Source: Chitinophaga agri
GTDB taxonomy: Bacteria > Bacteroidota > Bacteroidia > Chitinophagales > Chitinophagaceae
Direction of reading: 5' to 3'
Assembly: GCF_010093065.1 (NCBI RefSeq)
Contig: NZ_CP048113.1
Span: 4,774,001-4,838,000, forward strand
Length of the DNA: 64,000 nt
Position numbers and translations under genes: made by a program. Positions 1 through 9,102 of the stretch are shown here, one piece after another (positions within the stretch are counted from its first letter, which is position 1; every line of letters starts with the position of its first letter). Below the pieces are notes generated by a model, which did no database searches, was not told where the DNA came from, and saw nothing but the letters and a program-made list of their open reading frames with translations.

Positions 1-429
1 CTGTTCTGCTGATACGTTCTTGTGGCAGATACACGTCATAGACTCCTGTATCGCAATCGCCGTATTCGGCATCGCTCTTACCACAGGCATCCCTGCACCG
101 GCGATCTGTTCCAGATCATCGATCGAAATACCCGTAATCACGCTGATCAACATCTGACGGGAAGGGTCAAAAGCATGCTTCACCTGTGCCAGCACTTCTC
201 TGACATTATAGGGCTTCAATGCTACCACGATAATTTCTGCATCGCGGATAGCAGCTTCGTTATCAGAAATTGTTTGTACTCCTAATGATTGCAGGTCACT
301 CAATGAAGCAAGGTTCCGCTTCGTCACCGTCAGGTCCGCAGGCATTGAAAACCCGCTCTTTAACAGTCCCTGAGCGATTGCGCTACCCAGATTTCCCCCG
401 CCAATAATGGCTATTTTCTTGTTGGACAT
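1..429 (-). CDS. proC: Pyrroline-5-carboxylate reductase, partial (C-terminus beyond window)
   Basis: Catalyses the last step of proline synthesis, NAD(P)H-dependent reduction of pyrroline-5-carboxylate, in the cytoplasm. Read on the minus strand from the ATG at 429, the first 143 residues are in the window. They open with a Rossmann dinucleotide loop (AIIGGGNLGSAIAQGLL) and continue with the family features VVALKPYNV and a VVRAMPNTA segment. The reading frame is open to base 1, so the C-terminal dimerisation domain lies outside. The gene is divergent from the nuclease gene at 505. The upstream stretch on the minus strand has TACCTTCC, a weak match to the -7 consensus. Confidence 0.93.
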   Translation of the reverse strand, partial: MSNKKIAIIGGGNLGSAIAQGLLKSGFSMPADLTVTKRNLASLSDLQSLGVQTISDNEAAIRDAEIIVVALKPYNVREVLAQVKHAFDPSRQMLISVITGISIDDLEQIAGAGMPVVRAMPNTAIAIQESMTCICHKNVSAEQ

Positions 430-504
430 GTTCACTTAATACTTTAAATCCTTCGGAAGGTAGAACAAAAATTTGTTACTTCGCATCCCTAAATACAGCG
501 TGTA

Positions 505-1020
505 ATGCCGAAAGTTTTTTATTGTGTGGTGTCATGCCTTATCCTATGCCTTTTGTTTCAACTATCCTTAGCAGCCAATCCTCCGAAAAAAGTAAAAGGG
601 AAGGTCGTTCGCATAATGGATGGTGATACTTTTGAACTGCTTGTGAATAAAACGACCTATAAAATACGTCTGAATGCTATAGATGCACCCGAAAAAGGTC
701 AGGACTACTACGAAAGAAGCAAGCAGGCTCTTTCCAGCCTTATTTTCAATACAACCGTTACAGTAGAACTGTTACGCCAGGATAAGTTCCAGCGTTGGGT
801 AGGAGAGGTATACAGTGCTGACGGGCAGTACGTGAACGGAAGAATGATCTCTGATGGTTATGCCTGGCATTATACCGTTTATTCCGAAAGTGCGCCACTA
901 GCCGCAGCACAGGCAACGGCGAAAAAACAGAAGCTGGGGTTATGGTCACTCAGCAAGCCTGTCGCCCCATGGGAATTCAGGGCAGAAAAGCGGAAAAGCA
1001 AACCACGTAGGGCAGCCTAA
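505..1020 (+). CDS. Secreted staphylococcal-type nuclease (thermonuclease family)
   Basis: A 171-residue protein with a hydrophobic signal peptide (about residues 1-23) followed by an SNase/TNase OB-fold domain (about 30-150). Family catalytic positions are visible: the MDGDT calcium-binding segment (39-42), Arg55, Asp60 and Glu63 in RLNAIDAPE, and Arg97 in DKFQRWVG, corresponding to Arg35, Asp40, Glu43 and Arg87 of the staphylococcal enzyme. It therefore probably hydrolyses DNA and RNA outside the cytoplasm, for nutrient scavenging or envelope turnover. The C-terminus is Lys/Arg-rich. ATG at 505 is the only start that keeps the signal peptide. It is followed by the helicase gene after a 72-base gap, which may be chance. 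Confidence 0.88.
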   Translation: MPKVFYCVVSCLILCLLFQLSLAANPPKKVKGKVVRIMDGDTFELLVNKTTYKIRLNAIDAPEKGQDYYERSKQALSSLIFNTTVTVELLRQDKFQRWVGEVYSADGQYVNGRMISDGYAWHYTVYSESAPLAAAQATAKKQKLGLWSLSKPVAPWEFRAEKRKSKPRRAA

Positions 1021-1092
1021 GCTGTTTTTACTTAACTTGCTGTTTGCGTCGTCATTAACGGTTGTCAATGCCTGGCGCCCCGCCCATTAATT

Positions 1093-4000
1093 ATGTCAGT
1101 GAATAAGACCAATGCACCGCTGCATCAGCTTACAGGGCAAGCCTGTTATATGCGTCTGCTGGAAATTTCAGACAGGCAGTCGCCTGTAGAGATTATACGG
1201 CAACTAAGACCATTGCTGGAACAACTATTCCGCTATCTTACCAGGGAAGAATCCCGCAGCTTCGGCAACCTGTTTGCCCGCATGCAGTTCTTCTTTGATA
1301 AATATACTGTGCCTGCCCCCGTGCAGGAACAGCTTACCGTACTCAGGATCCTCACTTATAAAGCCGTTACCGGCTACCTGAAAGCCGACGACGAATTAGC
1401 CCTTGTCTGCATCCGTACGCTGGCCGATGCCATTAAGTATTTCTATGAAGAAGAGATACCCGCATCACTGGAAATACTGTGTGCTGATGTAAAGGACGAG
1501 ATCTTATCATACACGCCCGAGCACGCGGCGGACTTAATCCCGCAACTAAAATGCCTGATCATACAGGTTGGTATACTTCAGAAAAAACCAGGACATGCGC
1601 CTTACTTCATGCTGGAGTGCCGCAATGATGACCTGGGACAATTTCAACTGATCATTTCAGAAAGCGTATACCCACAGGCTACGCTTTTACATACACAACT
1701 GCGTTCCTATGATACTATCCATATACTTAACTGCAGCAAAAGTGAAGCACCGCAGATATATGAGGCAGTCAATGCCACGCAGATCATACTGGAACCTGAC
1801 CTGCTGATCGATATTAGTGATCTGGCGGAATGCTTCGGCAAACAGGGTGCGCACAGACTACTTTACCTGGTGAGAAAACTGGTGCCACAAACACCTGGTA
1901 TCGCTGCATTTAAAGGTAATGTGGTCAATTCCCTCCTGGATAATGTACTTCGTAATCCTCAAATGGAACTACGTCAGTCATTTGTAGAAGCGGTTGCTGA
2001 TCACGTATTACAGGCAGCCGCCTACGGTAAGGCAGAACTCAATAACATGTTTACTGACATCCGCAGCGTTCACTGGCCAAACCTGCTGGCGTCTGCTGCG
2101 GAAATGCATAACCGGCCTGTCAGAATAGAGCCGACCTTCTTTTCAGCTCTTTATGGATTGCAGGGACGACTGGATATCCTGGCGGAAGATGAGCATGACC
2201 CACTGAGGAAAGAGATCTTCGAGCTGAAAAGTGGCCGTAGTCCTGACTACGGAGCCTGGAAAAACCATGAGATGCAGGTAGTCGGGTATAACCTGCTGTT
2301 ACAGTCTGCCTTCGGCAACGAAAGACGGGGTAGCTCAGCCATCCTATATTCAGCAGCGGCCGACACACCACTTCGCAACGTGACCACTACAAGACAGGGA
2401 GAATATGACCTGCTTTCACTGAGAAATGAAGTTGTCTCTCAGCTACTCAGACTTGCGGGAGGAGAATATGATATACTGGACAAGATCACAGAAGACGCAG
2501 CAGAAGGATTACCAGCTTTCAATGTAGTACACTTCACTGCTTTTCATGAAGTATACAGCAAGGCAGACCCGCTGTTAAGAACCTACTACCAGCAATTTCT
2601 TTCCTTTTTGCTGCGGGAATATCTACTGGCAAAATGTGGTATGTACTCTGCACCCGACCGGGAAGAAGACGCCGAAGGGTTTTCGGCCCTTTGGCTGTTA
2701 TCAGAAAAGGAGAAACTGGAGCGATTCAATATCATGCCCGGGCTGCAGTTCCGGCGTTTTGATGCGAACAGCAGTACAGTTGTATTTAACGTCGAGATCC
2801 CTGTCAACCACAATTTCCGGCCGGGGGATGCCGCTATTATCTATCCCCGTTCAGCGGATGGCCTGTACCCCCTGCGGCACCAGGTATTGAAAGGCAGGAT
2901 AGATGATCTCGCAAAAGATACGCTTACGTTCTCTTTGAATAACCGGCAGATCTCAGACGACTTCTTCGCGCAGCAACAACTGTGGGCAATAGAGCATGAT
3001 ATCTATGATTCCAATTACTGGGCAGCGGCCACTGCACTGTTCCATGTACTGGAACCCCGTCTTCAACGGAAGATGGAATTGCTGCTGGGACAGCGCGCGC
3101 CCAGTACTGTACCACTGGACATGCCAGTACCCAGGATGTTCAACAGCAACCAGCAACATATCCTGCAGGCGGCGCTGGAAGCACAGGATTATTATCTTAT
3201 ACAGGGGCCTCCCGGGACGGGAAAAACCTCCGCACTGCTGACTGCACTGGTCGATGTACTGGCCAATACTGATACCCAAACAGTGGTCGTTGCCTTTACC
3301 AACAGGGCAGTGGAAGAGATCTGCCGTAAACTGGAAGCCAAAGGCATTGCTCACATGCGACTCGGAAGCCGGCGATCAGAAGCAGAGAATCGCCTGCGGC
3401 AGTATTGTATGGAAGGAGATATTGCCGGTGCGGCGCAATTCGTATTGAGTCAGCGGGTATTCGTAGGCACAGTAGCGACTATGGCTACCCGTCTTCAGTT
3501 GTTGCAAACGCTGGGCGTCAAAACAGATACACTCATTGCAGATGAGGCATCACAGCTAACCGAACCACAGTTACTGGGGCTGTTAATGCCATTCCGGAAG
3601 TTTATATTGATCGGTGATCAAAACCAGCTACCGCCAGTGGTCGCACAGGATGAGCTATTTTGTCATACACAGCATCCGTTACTTGTCAATGCCGGCATCG
3701 GAGACCTGCGGTGTACGCTCTTTGAACGGCTTATCAGACGCTGTAAGGAGCAACAATGGCACTACGCCTGGGGCATGTTGAACACCCATTTCCGCATGCA
3801 TACTGACATTGCCTCCCTGATTAATCATTACTATGCGGGGCAGTTATCAGCAGGAAGCGATACGCAGTCCTTCCCTTATAACACAGGCGAGCATCCGGGG
3901 TCGGACGACTGGGCAAAAATACTCTCCAGGGGGCGCACACTATTTATTCCCAGTCCGCTGGAACCAACATCCAAAATGAACCGTACGGAGGCCACCCGGG

Positions 4001-4401
4001 TTGTATCACTGCTGCACTACCTGCGTAACCGGTATGGACATCGTTTCGGCAGGGATACCGTGGGGGTAGTAACGCCATGGCGTACACAGATCAGCCTTAT
4101 ACGGGAAATGATCGGAGATGATGAACAGTTACAGGCTGTCAATATTGACACGGCTGAACGATTTCAGGGAGCGGAAAATGATATCATTATCATTTCGCTG
4201 GCTATTTATCATCCCGTACAACTGGGGTTACTGCAGAACCTTGGCGTATTCCACTGGGAGCAGGATAGGGTAGAGGTAGACAGAAAGCTCCTGGTAACAT
4301 TATCCAGGGCAAGGCATCAGGTGATCATTATGGGGTATGAGCCGGTGTTGAGGGCCAGTCAGCATTACCGGGGCTTATTGAATAACGTCATCAGTTGCTA
4401 A
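1093..4401 (+). CDS. Dna2-like superfamily I helicase with internal PD-(D/E)XK nuclease domain
   Basis: A 1102-residue cytoplasmic protein. Residues 1 to about 330 match no domain I recognise. A RecB/Cas4-type nuclease core follows: Asp361 in GRLD, Glu377-Leu-Lys379 (ELK), and a Gln395-to-Tyr399 QVVGY motif. The C-terminal half is an Upf1/Dna2-type SF1 helicase: Walker A GPPGTGKT (705-712), Walker B DEAS (817-820), GDQNQLPP motif III, HFRMH, VVTPWR, a DTAERFQGAEND motif and VTLSRARHQV motif VI. This is the order of Dna2-like helicase-nucleases, suggesting processing of branched DNA or flaps. The four-cysteine iron-sulphur signature of Dna2 and AddB is not visible around the nuclease core. A role in repair is most likely; a defence role is possible but unsupported by neighbours. 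Confidence 0.82.
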   Translation: MSVNKTNAPLHQLTGQACYMRLLEISDRQSPVEIIRQLRPLLEQLFRYLTREESRSFGNLFARMQFFFDKYTVPAPVQEQLTVLRILTYKAVTGYLKADDELALVCIRTLADAIKYFYEEEIPASLEILCADVKDEILSYTPEHAADLIPQLKCLIIQVGILQKKPGHAPYFMLECRNDDLGQFQLIISESVYPQATLLHTQLRSYDTIHILNCSKSEAPQIYEAVNATQIILEPDLLIDISDLAECFGKQGAHRLLYLVRKLVPQTPGIAAFKGNVVNSLLDNVLRNPQMELRQSFVEAVADHVLQAAAYGKAELNNMFTDIRSVHWPNLLASAAEMHNRPVRIEPTFFSALYGLQGRLDILAEDEHDPLRKEIFELKSGRSPDYGAWKNHEMQVVGYNLLLQSAFGNERRGSSAILYSAAADTPLRNVTTTRQGEYDLLSLRNEVVSQLLRLAGGEYDILDKITEDAAEGLPAFNVVHFTAFHEVYSKADPLLRTYYQQFLSFLLREYLLAKCGMYSAPDREEDAEGFSALWLLSEKEKLERFNIMPGLQFRRFDANSSTVVFNVEIPVNHNFRPGDAAIIYPRSADGLYPLRHQVLKGRIDDLAKDTLTFSLNNRQISDDFFAQQQLWAIEHDIYDSNYWAAATALFHVLEPRLQRKMELLLGQRAPSTVPLDMPVPRMFNSNQQHILQAALEAQDYYLIQGPPGTGKTSALLTALVDVLANTDTQTVVVAFTNRAVEEICRKLEAKGIAHMRLGSRRSEAENRLRQYCMEGDIAGAAQFVLSQRVFVGTVATMATRLQLLQTLGVKTDTLIADEASQLTEPQLLGLLMPFRKFILIGDQNQLPPVVAQDELFCHTQHPLLVNAGIGDLRCTLFERLIRRCKEQQWHYAWGMLNTHFRMHTDIASLINHYYAGQLSAGSDTQSFPYNTGEHPGSDDWAKILSRGRTLFIPSPLEPTSKMNRTEATRVVSLLHYLRNRYGHRFGRDTVGVVTPWRTQISLIREMIGDDEQLQAVNIDTAERFQGAENDIIIISLAIYHPVQLGLLQNLGVFHWEQDRVEVDRKLLVTLSRARHQVIIMGYEPVLRASQHYRGLLNNVISC

Positions 4402-4434
4402 AAAGAAAAAGCCATCTGTCACAAAACAGATGGC
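4401..4434. terminator. Intrinsic terminator between convergent genes
   Basis: Perfect 9-bp stem GCCATCTGT/ACAGATGGC (4411-4419 and 4426-4434). An A-tract at 4401-4410 becomes a U-tract when read from the minus strand, so it suits the HNH-like gene and can also close the helicase gene. Confidence 0.7.
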
Positions 4435-4479
4435 CGTATGTCAGACAACATCATATGATCATTCCCGGAAAACCAGGCT

Positions 4480-5049
4480 TTAATCCAATGTTACATGGCT
4501 CCAGTTCTCACCGCTTTTTATGCGGTAGAGCTGCATTTCGCTGATATCAAACTGTTCAGCGATCTGCTTCATGGTTTTCCTGCCGGGTTTAGCCAACAGG
4601 CGTTTAATACTTTTCACTTTGGTTATGTTCAGCTTCAGGCCTTTAACCCTGTTACGTTGCCTTTCTTTGTAGGCCAGTTTCGCAGGACTGAACTGCTGAT
4701 GAGCTTCCATTTCTTCTTTGGTGGCCCATTGAAGGTTGGTGGCTTTGTTGTTCTTTTTGTCGTAATCCATGTGGATAACGAACTTGTAAGTACGTCCCGG
4801 CTTCTTATTAAATAACTTGGCTACTTCCCGGTGAAGATAAAGTGACTGGTAACTGTCTGCCGGCTTTACGTTAAGGACAGTATACCCTTCTACTGTCGAG
4901 CCGGACAACAATTTCCCGTCGGAAATATCTTCGTAATAGCTGATCACTCTTCCCATGTTAGAGACTGCATACTTTTTACGCAGGGCAGATTTATTTTTAA
5001 TCTGCAAGTCTTTCCAGACTTCATTTTTCAGATTTTTAATCGTGGCCAT
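4480..5049 (-). CDS. NUMOD4/HNH-like DNA-binding protein with degenerate HNH core
   Basis: A 189-residue protein. The N-terminus has a NUMOD4-type segment (EVWKDL, then YAVSNMGRVIS), as in phage and homing-type HNH nucleases. The central region resembles an HNH motif (VIHMDYDKKNNKATNLQWAT), with the second His and the Asn present. The residue just before that His, usually His or Asp as a metal ligand, is Ile. The C-terminus carries a helix-turn-helix (about 155-180, KQIAEQFDISEMQLYRIKSG). DNA binding is likely; cleavage is doubtful. It starts 31 bases downstream of dusB on the same strand and probably shares its transcript. No intron, prophage or other mobile context is visible nearby. Confidence 0.7.
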   Translation of the reverse strand: MATIKNLKNEVWKDLQIKNKSALRKKYAVSNMGRVISYYEDISDGKLLSGSTVEGYTVLNVKPADSYQSLYLHREVAKLFNKKPGRTYKFVIHMDYDKKNNKATNLQWATKEEMEAHQQFSPAKLAYKERQRNRVKGLKLNITKVKSIKRLLAKPGRKTMKQIAEQFDISEMQLYRIKSGENWSHVTLD

Positions 5050-5080
5050 GTGAAAGAAATTTAATAGTTGAACCTGGGGT

Positions 5081-6145
5081 TTATCCGTAAACGTTACAAT
5101 CTGCTACTTCATTTTTTGCTGGCAGTAGGTTCTGGTCAGTAAGGGGGGATGTCCTTTCTACTATGTGATCTTTGTAATGCAATGCTATCGAATCCAACAC
5201 TTCTTCTACGGCTGCCAATGTACTGCAAGTTACTAATTGTTGCCTGAATTCTTTTATATGAGGTAAACCCTTCAGGTAATTGGTATAGTGCCTTCTCATT
5301 TCCAGTATTCCCACGATGTCACCCTTCCACTGCACTGAATGTTGCAGATGTTTTTTACAGACGTTCACCCGTTCAAGAACAGATGGGGGCGGCAAATGTT
5401 CACCTGTTTTCATAAAATGCTTAATTTCATTGAATATCCATGGATACCCGATCGCGGCACGTCCTATCATAATACCATCCACCCCGTATTTCTCGCGGGC
5501 AGCAATGGCCTGTTCAGGGGTACATATGTCCCCGTTACCGAATATAGGTATGTGTATGCGTGGATTATTCTTCACCTTCCCGATGAGGGTCCAGTCGGCG
5601 TTGCCTTTATACATCTGGGTGCGGGTACGGCCATGAATGGTCAGGGCCTGTATTCCGACATCCTGCAGACGTTCGGCTACTTCTTCAATGTTTTTGGTGT
5701 CATCGTCCCAGCCGAGGCGGGTCTTTACAGTTACTGGCAGTTTAGTCGCTTTCACTACGGCGGCTGTCAGTTTAACCATTTTGGGAATATCTTTCAGGAT
5801 ACCGGAACCGGCGCCTTTACAAACCACCTTTTTCACCGGACAACCGTAGTTGATATCCAGCAGGTCAGGGTTTGCGGCCTCTACGATCTGGGCGGCCATG
5901 GCCATTGGTTCTTCGTCCCCTCCGAATATCTGAATGCCCACAGGGCGTTCGTAATCAAAGATGTCGAGCTTCTTCCGGCTCTTAATCGCATCACGTATAA
6001 GTCCCTCCGAAGAGATAAACTCAGAATACATCAGGTCCGCACCATTCTCTTTACATACCGCACGAAATGGCGGGTCACTAACATCCTCCATAGGAGCAAG
6101 CAATAGCGGAAAATTGCCTAATGTTATATTTCCAATCTTTACCAT
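5081..6145 (-). CDS. dusB: tRNA-dihydrouridine synthase (DusB family)
   Basis: An FMN-dependent enzyme that reduces uridines in the tRNA D-loop. The 354-residue TIM-barrel protein shows the N-terminal LLLAPMEDVSDPPFR, the catalytic Cys102 in NYGCPVKKV, the phosphate and FMN segments TVKTRLGW and TIHGRTR, and GNGDI and IMIGRAAIGYPWIF near the end of the barrel. Length and motif order are normal for DusB, so full activity is expected. It is divergent from the CPBP protease gene. A TAAATTTG box on the minus strand (6234 to 6227) may be part of its promoter. The HNH-like gene follows 31 bases downstream. Confidence 0.93.
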   Translation of the reverse strand: MVKIGNITLGNFPLLLAPMEDVSDPPFRAVCKENGADLMYSEFISSEGLIRDAIKSRKKLDIFDYERPVGIQIFGGDEEPMAMAAQIVEAANPDLLDINYGCPVKKVVCKGAGSGILKDIPKMVKLTAAVVKATKLPVTVKTRLGWDDDTKNIEEVAERLQDVGIQALTIHGRTRTQMYKGNADWTLIGKVKNNPRIHIPIFGNGDICTPEQAIAAREKYGVDGIMIGRAAIGYPWIFNEIKHFMKTGEHLPPPSVLERVNVCKKHLQHSVQWKGDIVGILEMRRHYTNYLKGLPHIKEFRQQLVTCSTLAAVEEVLDSIALHYKDHIVERTSPLTDQNLLPAKNEVADCNVYG

Positions 6146-6238
6146 TTTATCATTTATTGCTGACCTGTGACCCTTCGGTTCATCCGAAAAGCAATTGTCA
6201 ACTCGATTTCACAATGTAAATTTACGCAAATTTAAACT

Positions 6239-7207
6239 ATGACAGGCCGATTGAAGCAATCTTCGCCCGCCTTACAGTTTGCGGCATTTATGCTGGCATT
6301 CCTGATTTGTGCATTGCTGTATTTTATTTTTCTGGCAGCCATATTTCCGCTGATAAGTGGCCAGTCCCTGCTTACAATCCAGAGAGAGCTGACATGGGCT
6401 ACAAGTAACTCCCAGCCAGTATCCCCTAAAGTTCTCGGCTATCTGAAATTAACGCAATTTCTATACACTTTGGTAGTTTATTTATTCCCCCCCGTAATTT
6501 TCGCATGGCTGAGTTTTGAGCGCCCCGGTAACTGGCTGCGTATAGACCGCAAACCCCGCTACCTGCCTGTTATATTAGCGCTTTTAATCATGCTGATGGC
6601 TTTGCCATTTGTTAGCTATACCGGAGACTGGAACCATACATGGCCATTTTCACCAGCACTGAGAGAAGCAGAAAAACAGACCGAAGCGCTTACACGTACT
6701 ATGCTCATCATGCCCGATATTTCCAGTTGGCTCATTAATCTGGTCATGATAGCCATCATTCCGGCCATAGCAGAAGAATTCTTCTTCCGGGGAGTGGTGC
6801 AGCAGCTCTTTATTAAAATGATGCCCAAAGTACCCTGGCTGGCCATCGTAATCACAGCTATCTGCTTCAGTGCCATTCACATGCAATGGATGGACTTTAT
6901 TCCCCGTGTGCTACTCGGATTTCTTCTCGGTGCCATCTTTTACCTGAGCGGTAATTTATGGCTATCTATAGTTGGTCACTTTCTTAATAACGGTCTACAG
7001 GTCACGATGGTTTACCTTTACCAGATAAAAGTGATTAAAACCGATCCTATGGAAGCCGGGGCCACCGATTGGTACCTGGCGGCCGGCAGTCTGGCCCTGA
7101 CAATAGGAGCTGTCTGGATATTATATAAGCGTACATCCGCCAGTGACAGGATTTATACATCACGTAAAGACGACTTTTCAGACAATGTTGAATCAATAGG
7201 CAAGTAA
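6239..7207 (+). CDS. CPBP-family intramembrane metalloprotease
   Basis: A 322-residue polytopic membrane protein with about eight hydrophobic segments. The CPBP (Abi/CAAX-protease-like) motifs are present: Glu179-Glu180-x3-Arg184 in AEEFFFRGV, a second motif around FSAIHMQ, and a third at IVGHFLNNGLQ with the His and Asn expected for metal binding. Family members cleave within or near membranes, in CAAX-type processing or bacteriocin immunity; the substrate here cannot be predicted. The start codon at 6239 follows a short AT-rich region shared with divergent dusB. The downstream DUF2007 gene has its own promoter inside the end of this gene. Confidence 0.85.
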   Translation: MTGRLKQSSPALQFAAFMLAFLICALLYFIFLAAIFPLISGQSLLTIQRELTWATSNSQPVSPKVLGYLKLTQFLYTLVVYLFPPVIFAWLSFERPGNWLRIDRKPRYLPVILALLIMLMALPFVSYTGDWNHTWPFSPALREAEKQTEALTRTMLIMPDISSWLINLVMIAIIPAIAEEFFFRGVVQQLFIKMMPKVPWLAIVITAICFSAIHMQWMDFIPRVLLGFLLGAIFYLSGNLWLSIVGHFLNNGLQVTMVYLYQIKVIKTDPMEAGATDWYLAAGSLALTIGAVWILYKRTSASDRIYTSRKDDFSDNVESIGK

Positions 7208-7219
7208 TTTGTACTTTTG
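7188..7219 (+). promoter_or_regulatory. Bacteroidota-type promoter for the DUF2007-cdsA-psd run
   Basis: A -33 TTG (7188-7190) is separated by 21 bases from a perfect -7 TACTTTTG (7212-7219), matching the TTG-N19-21-TAnnTTTG pattern. The start codon at 7240 lies about 14 bases from the expected transcription start. Confidence 0.7.
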
Positions 7220-7239
7220 ATTCTAACAAACAGATTATT

Positions 7240-7461
7240 ATGGAAAAAGACTGGGTTAAAATTTATAATACTAACCAGGTGTTCCGGGCTGAGATCATAA
7301 AAGGAATGCTGGAAGAAAACGGCATTAATGTGGTCCTCGTGAACAGACAGGACTCTTCCTATCTGGTGGCATTACCAGGCATGGCCGAATTGTTCGTACA
7401 CAATTCCCAGGAAGCGGACGCCCGCCGGCTGCTGGAACAAAATCCGGAAGCCTTGTCCTGA
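7240..7461 (+). CDS. DUF2007 small signal-transducing-type protein
   Basis: A 73-residue soluble protein of the DUF2007 (putative signal transducing protein) family. Recognisable features are the opening KDWVKIYNTNQVFRAEIIKGML, with its helix linking a domain-start strand to ENGINVVLVNRQDSSY, and the C-terminal helix EADARRLLEQNP. This family folds as a GlnB-like ferredoxin domain, but its ligand and partner are unknown. The gene leads a co-directional run with cdsA and psd, from a promoter at 7188-7219, suggesting a link to membrane lipid synthesis without proving one. Confidence 0.8.
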   Translation: MEKDWVKIYNTNQVFRAEIIKGMLEENGINVVLVNRQDSSYLVALPGMAELFVHNSQEADARRLLEQNPEALS

Positions 7462-7501
7462 TGCTCACCCATATCGAAATTGCTAAAACAATCACTTTTA
7501 C

Positions 7502-8389
7502 ATGAAAACATTTTTTACCCGTACTGCTACCGCTCTTGTCTTTGTGGTGGTCATGCTAGGCGGGATACTGTATAGTCCTTTTACTTTTTTCCTGTTGTTC
7601 TTTCTGATCAACTTCTTTGCGCTGCAGGAATATTTTAAACTGATCCGTCATATTGACCCGGATTATAATAATATCTCCGGCTGGCATAAAACAGGCCTGC
7701 TGGTAGCCAGCTGTGCCTTGATGATGGCGTTTACAGGAGAGCATTTTTCGTCTACAGCCAATCTCTCACTGGGTTTTCTCGGCTGGTGGATGACCGTAAT
7801 CTTCCTGTTGATCATGCCTATTGGCGAAATCCTGCTCAGTAAGGACTTTCAGCTTAAGAATATGGGCTATTCCGCACTGGGATTAGCCTACATCACTCTT
7901 TCACTGGGCTTGCTGGTGCACCTGTGCCTGAACTACCGTACAATCCAGTTTACCGAAACGGCAACTGGTACTGGTCCGGGATGGCTGATCCCGATGTTGC
8001 TCATTGCTTTTATCTGGATCAATGATACCATGGCATATATTGTAGGTTCTCTGATCGGTCGCACACCTTTCGCACCTGCTATTTCCCCTAAAAAGACCAT
8101 TGAGGGTACCGTAGGGGGAATGATCCTTGCTGTGGCTGCGGCAGGTATATATGGTCATTTCTGGGGAGGCCAATACCTGGCTCTGCAGCACTGGCTGGTA
8201 CTGGCAGGTATTGCGGCGACCTTCGGAACGGCCGGCGATCTCATCGAGTCCAAACTGAAACGTATGGCGGGTGTCAAAGATTCCGGCAGTATTATGCCCG
8301 GCCATGGCGGGTTCATGGATCGCTTCGATTCTTTGCTGCTGGCGGCTCCATTCGCCTGGTTATATGTACATTTCTTCGCAATGATTTAA
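7502..8389 (+). CDS. cdsA: Phosphatidate cytidylyltransferase
   Basis: Makes CDP-diacylglycerol from phosphatidic acid and CTP in the inner membrane, the branch-point precursor of phospholipids. The 295-residue protein has about seven to eight membrane segments. It carries the CDP-alcohol-synthesis signature near the C-terminus: SPKKTIEG (about residues 197-204), GDLIESKLKR and KDSGSIMPGHGGFMDRFDS, with the Asp residues that bind metal. The length is normal. The gene begins 40 bases after DUF2007 and ends 26 bases before psd, so the three are probably one operon for phosphatidylethanolamine supply; a phosphatidylserine synthase is not in the window. Confidence 0.94.
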   Translation: MKTFFTRTATALVFVVVMLGGILYSPFTFFLLFFLINFFALQEYFKLIRHIDPDYNNISGWHKTGLLVASCALMMAFTGEHFSSTANLSLGFLGWWMTVIFLLIMPIGEILLSKDFQLKNMGYSALGLAYITLSLGLLVHLCLNYRTIQFTETATGTGPGWLIPMLLIAFIWINDTMAYIVGSLIGRTPFAPAISPKKTIEGTVGGMILAVAAAGIYGHFWGGQYLALQHWLVLAGIAATFGTAGDLIESKLKRMAGVKDSGSIMPGHGGFMDRFDSLLLAAPFAWLYVHFFAMI

Positions 8390-8415
8390 CTTCGCACTAA
8401 AATAACACAACAACA

Positions 8416-9069
8416 ATGAAGATCCACCGAGAAGGATTAGGCACCATTTTACTGACATTTGCTGTTCTGGCACTGATCAACGGCGCTGTTTTCTATTTTT
8501 TAGGGCAAATGCCACTGCTTTGCAGAATCGTGGCTGCTTTTTCCCTGGTATTATTTCTTTTCATCATTTCTTTCTTCCGTATTCCGAACAGAGAGATGAA
8601 ACTAGACGAATCCCTGGTAATAGCTCCTTGTGATGGAAAAGTTGTGGTGATTGAAGAAACCTATGAGCCTGAGTATTTCAAAGACAAACGCTTACAGGTC
8701 TCCATTTTCATGAGCCCTGCCAATGTGCATGTAAACAGAAACCCGATCAGCGGTCAGGTGAAATTATCTCAGTATCATGCTGGTAAATTCCTGGTAGCCT
8801 GGCATCCAAAGTCCTCAACCGAGAATGAGCGTCACACAGTAGTAATAGGCAACAGCAAAGCAGACGTTCTGGTAAGACAGATCGCAGGTGCACTGGCGCG
8901 CCGTATTGTGAACTATCTGAAACCTGGTATGCAGGTAACACAGAACGATGAACTGGGCTTCATCAAGTTCGGTTCCCGGGTTGACATCTTCCTGCCAGTA
9001 GGTACCAAAGTATCTGTACAAATGGACCAGGTAGTTCGTGGTGGTCAGACAGTGATCGCTAACATATAA
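8416..9069 (+). CDS. psd: Phosphatidylserine decarboxylase proenzyme, short type
   Basis: Converts phosphatidylserine to phosphatidylethanolamine at the membrane using a pyruvoyl group. The 217-residue protein has two hydrophobic helices in residues 8-55, the family segments IAPCDGKVVV and SIFMSPANVHVNRNP, and the self-cleavage site Gly186-Ser187 in KFGSRVDIFLP. Ser187 would become the pyruvoyl group of the small alpha chain. This is the short, archaeal/Bacteroidota form, with GS instead of the LGST seen in Escherichia coli. It directly follows cdsA. A TAACTTCG element overlapping the cdsA stop might add an internal promoter. Confidence 0.93.
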   Translation: MKIHREGLGTILLTFAVLALINGAVFYFLGQMPLLCRIVAAFSLVLFLFIISFFRIPNREMKLDESLVIAPCDGKVVVIEETYEPEYFKDKRLQVSIFMSPANVHVNRNPISGQVKLSQYHAGKFLVAWHPKSSTENERHTVVIGNSKADVLVRQIAGALARRIVNYLKPGMQVTQNDELGFIKFGSRVDIFLPVGTKVSVQMDQVVRGGQTVIANI

Positions 9070-9102
9070 TTGGTTATATTTATTAGCATAAAACAGACAG
9101 TT

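Noticed and set aside
2953..3354. Minus-strand open frame of 133 codons inside the helicase gene
   Set aside because: Shadow of a strongly supported gene; no start signals or family features.
5339..6106. 255-codon plus-strand open frame
   Set aside because: It lies entirely opposite dusB, whose protein shows all family motifs; the antisense product has no recognisable features.
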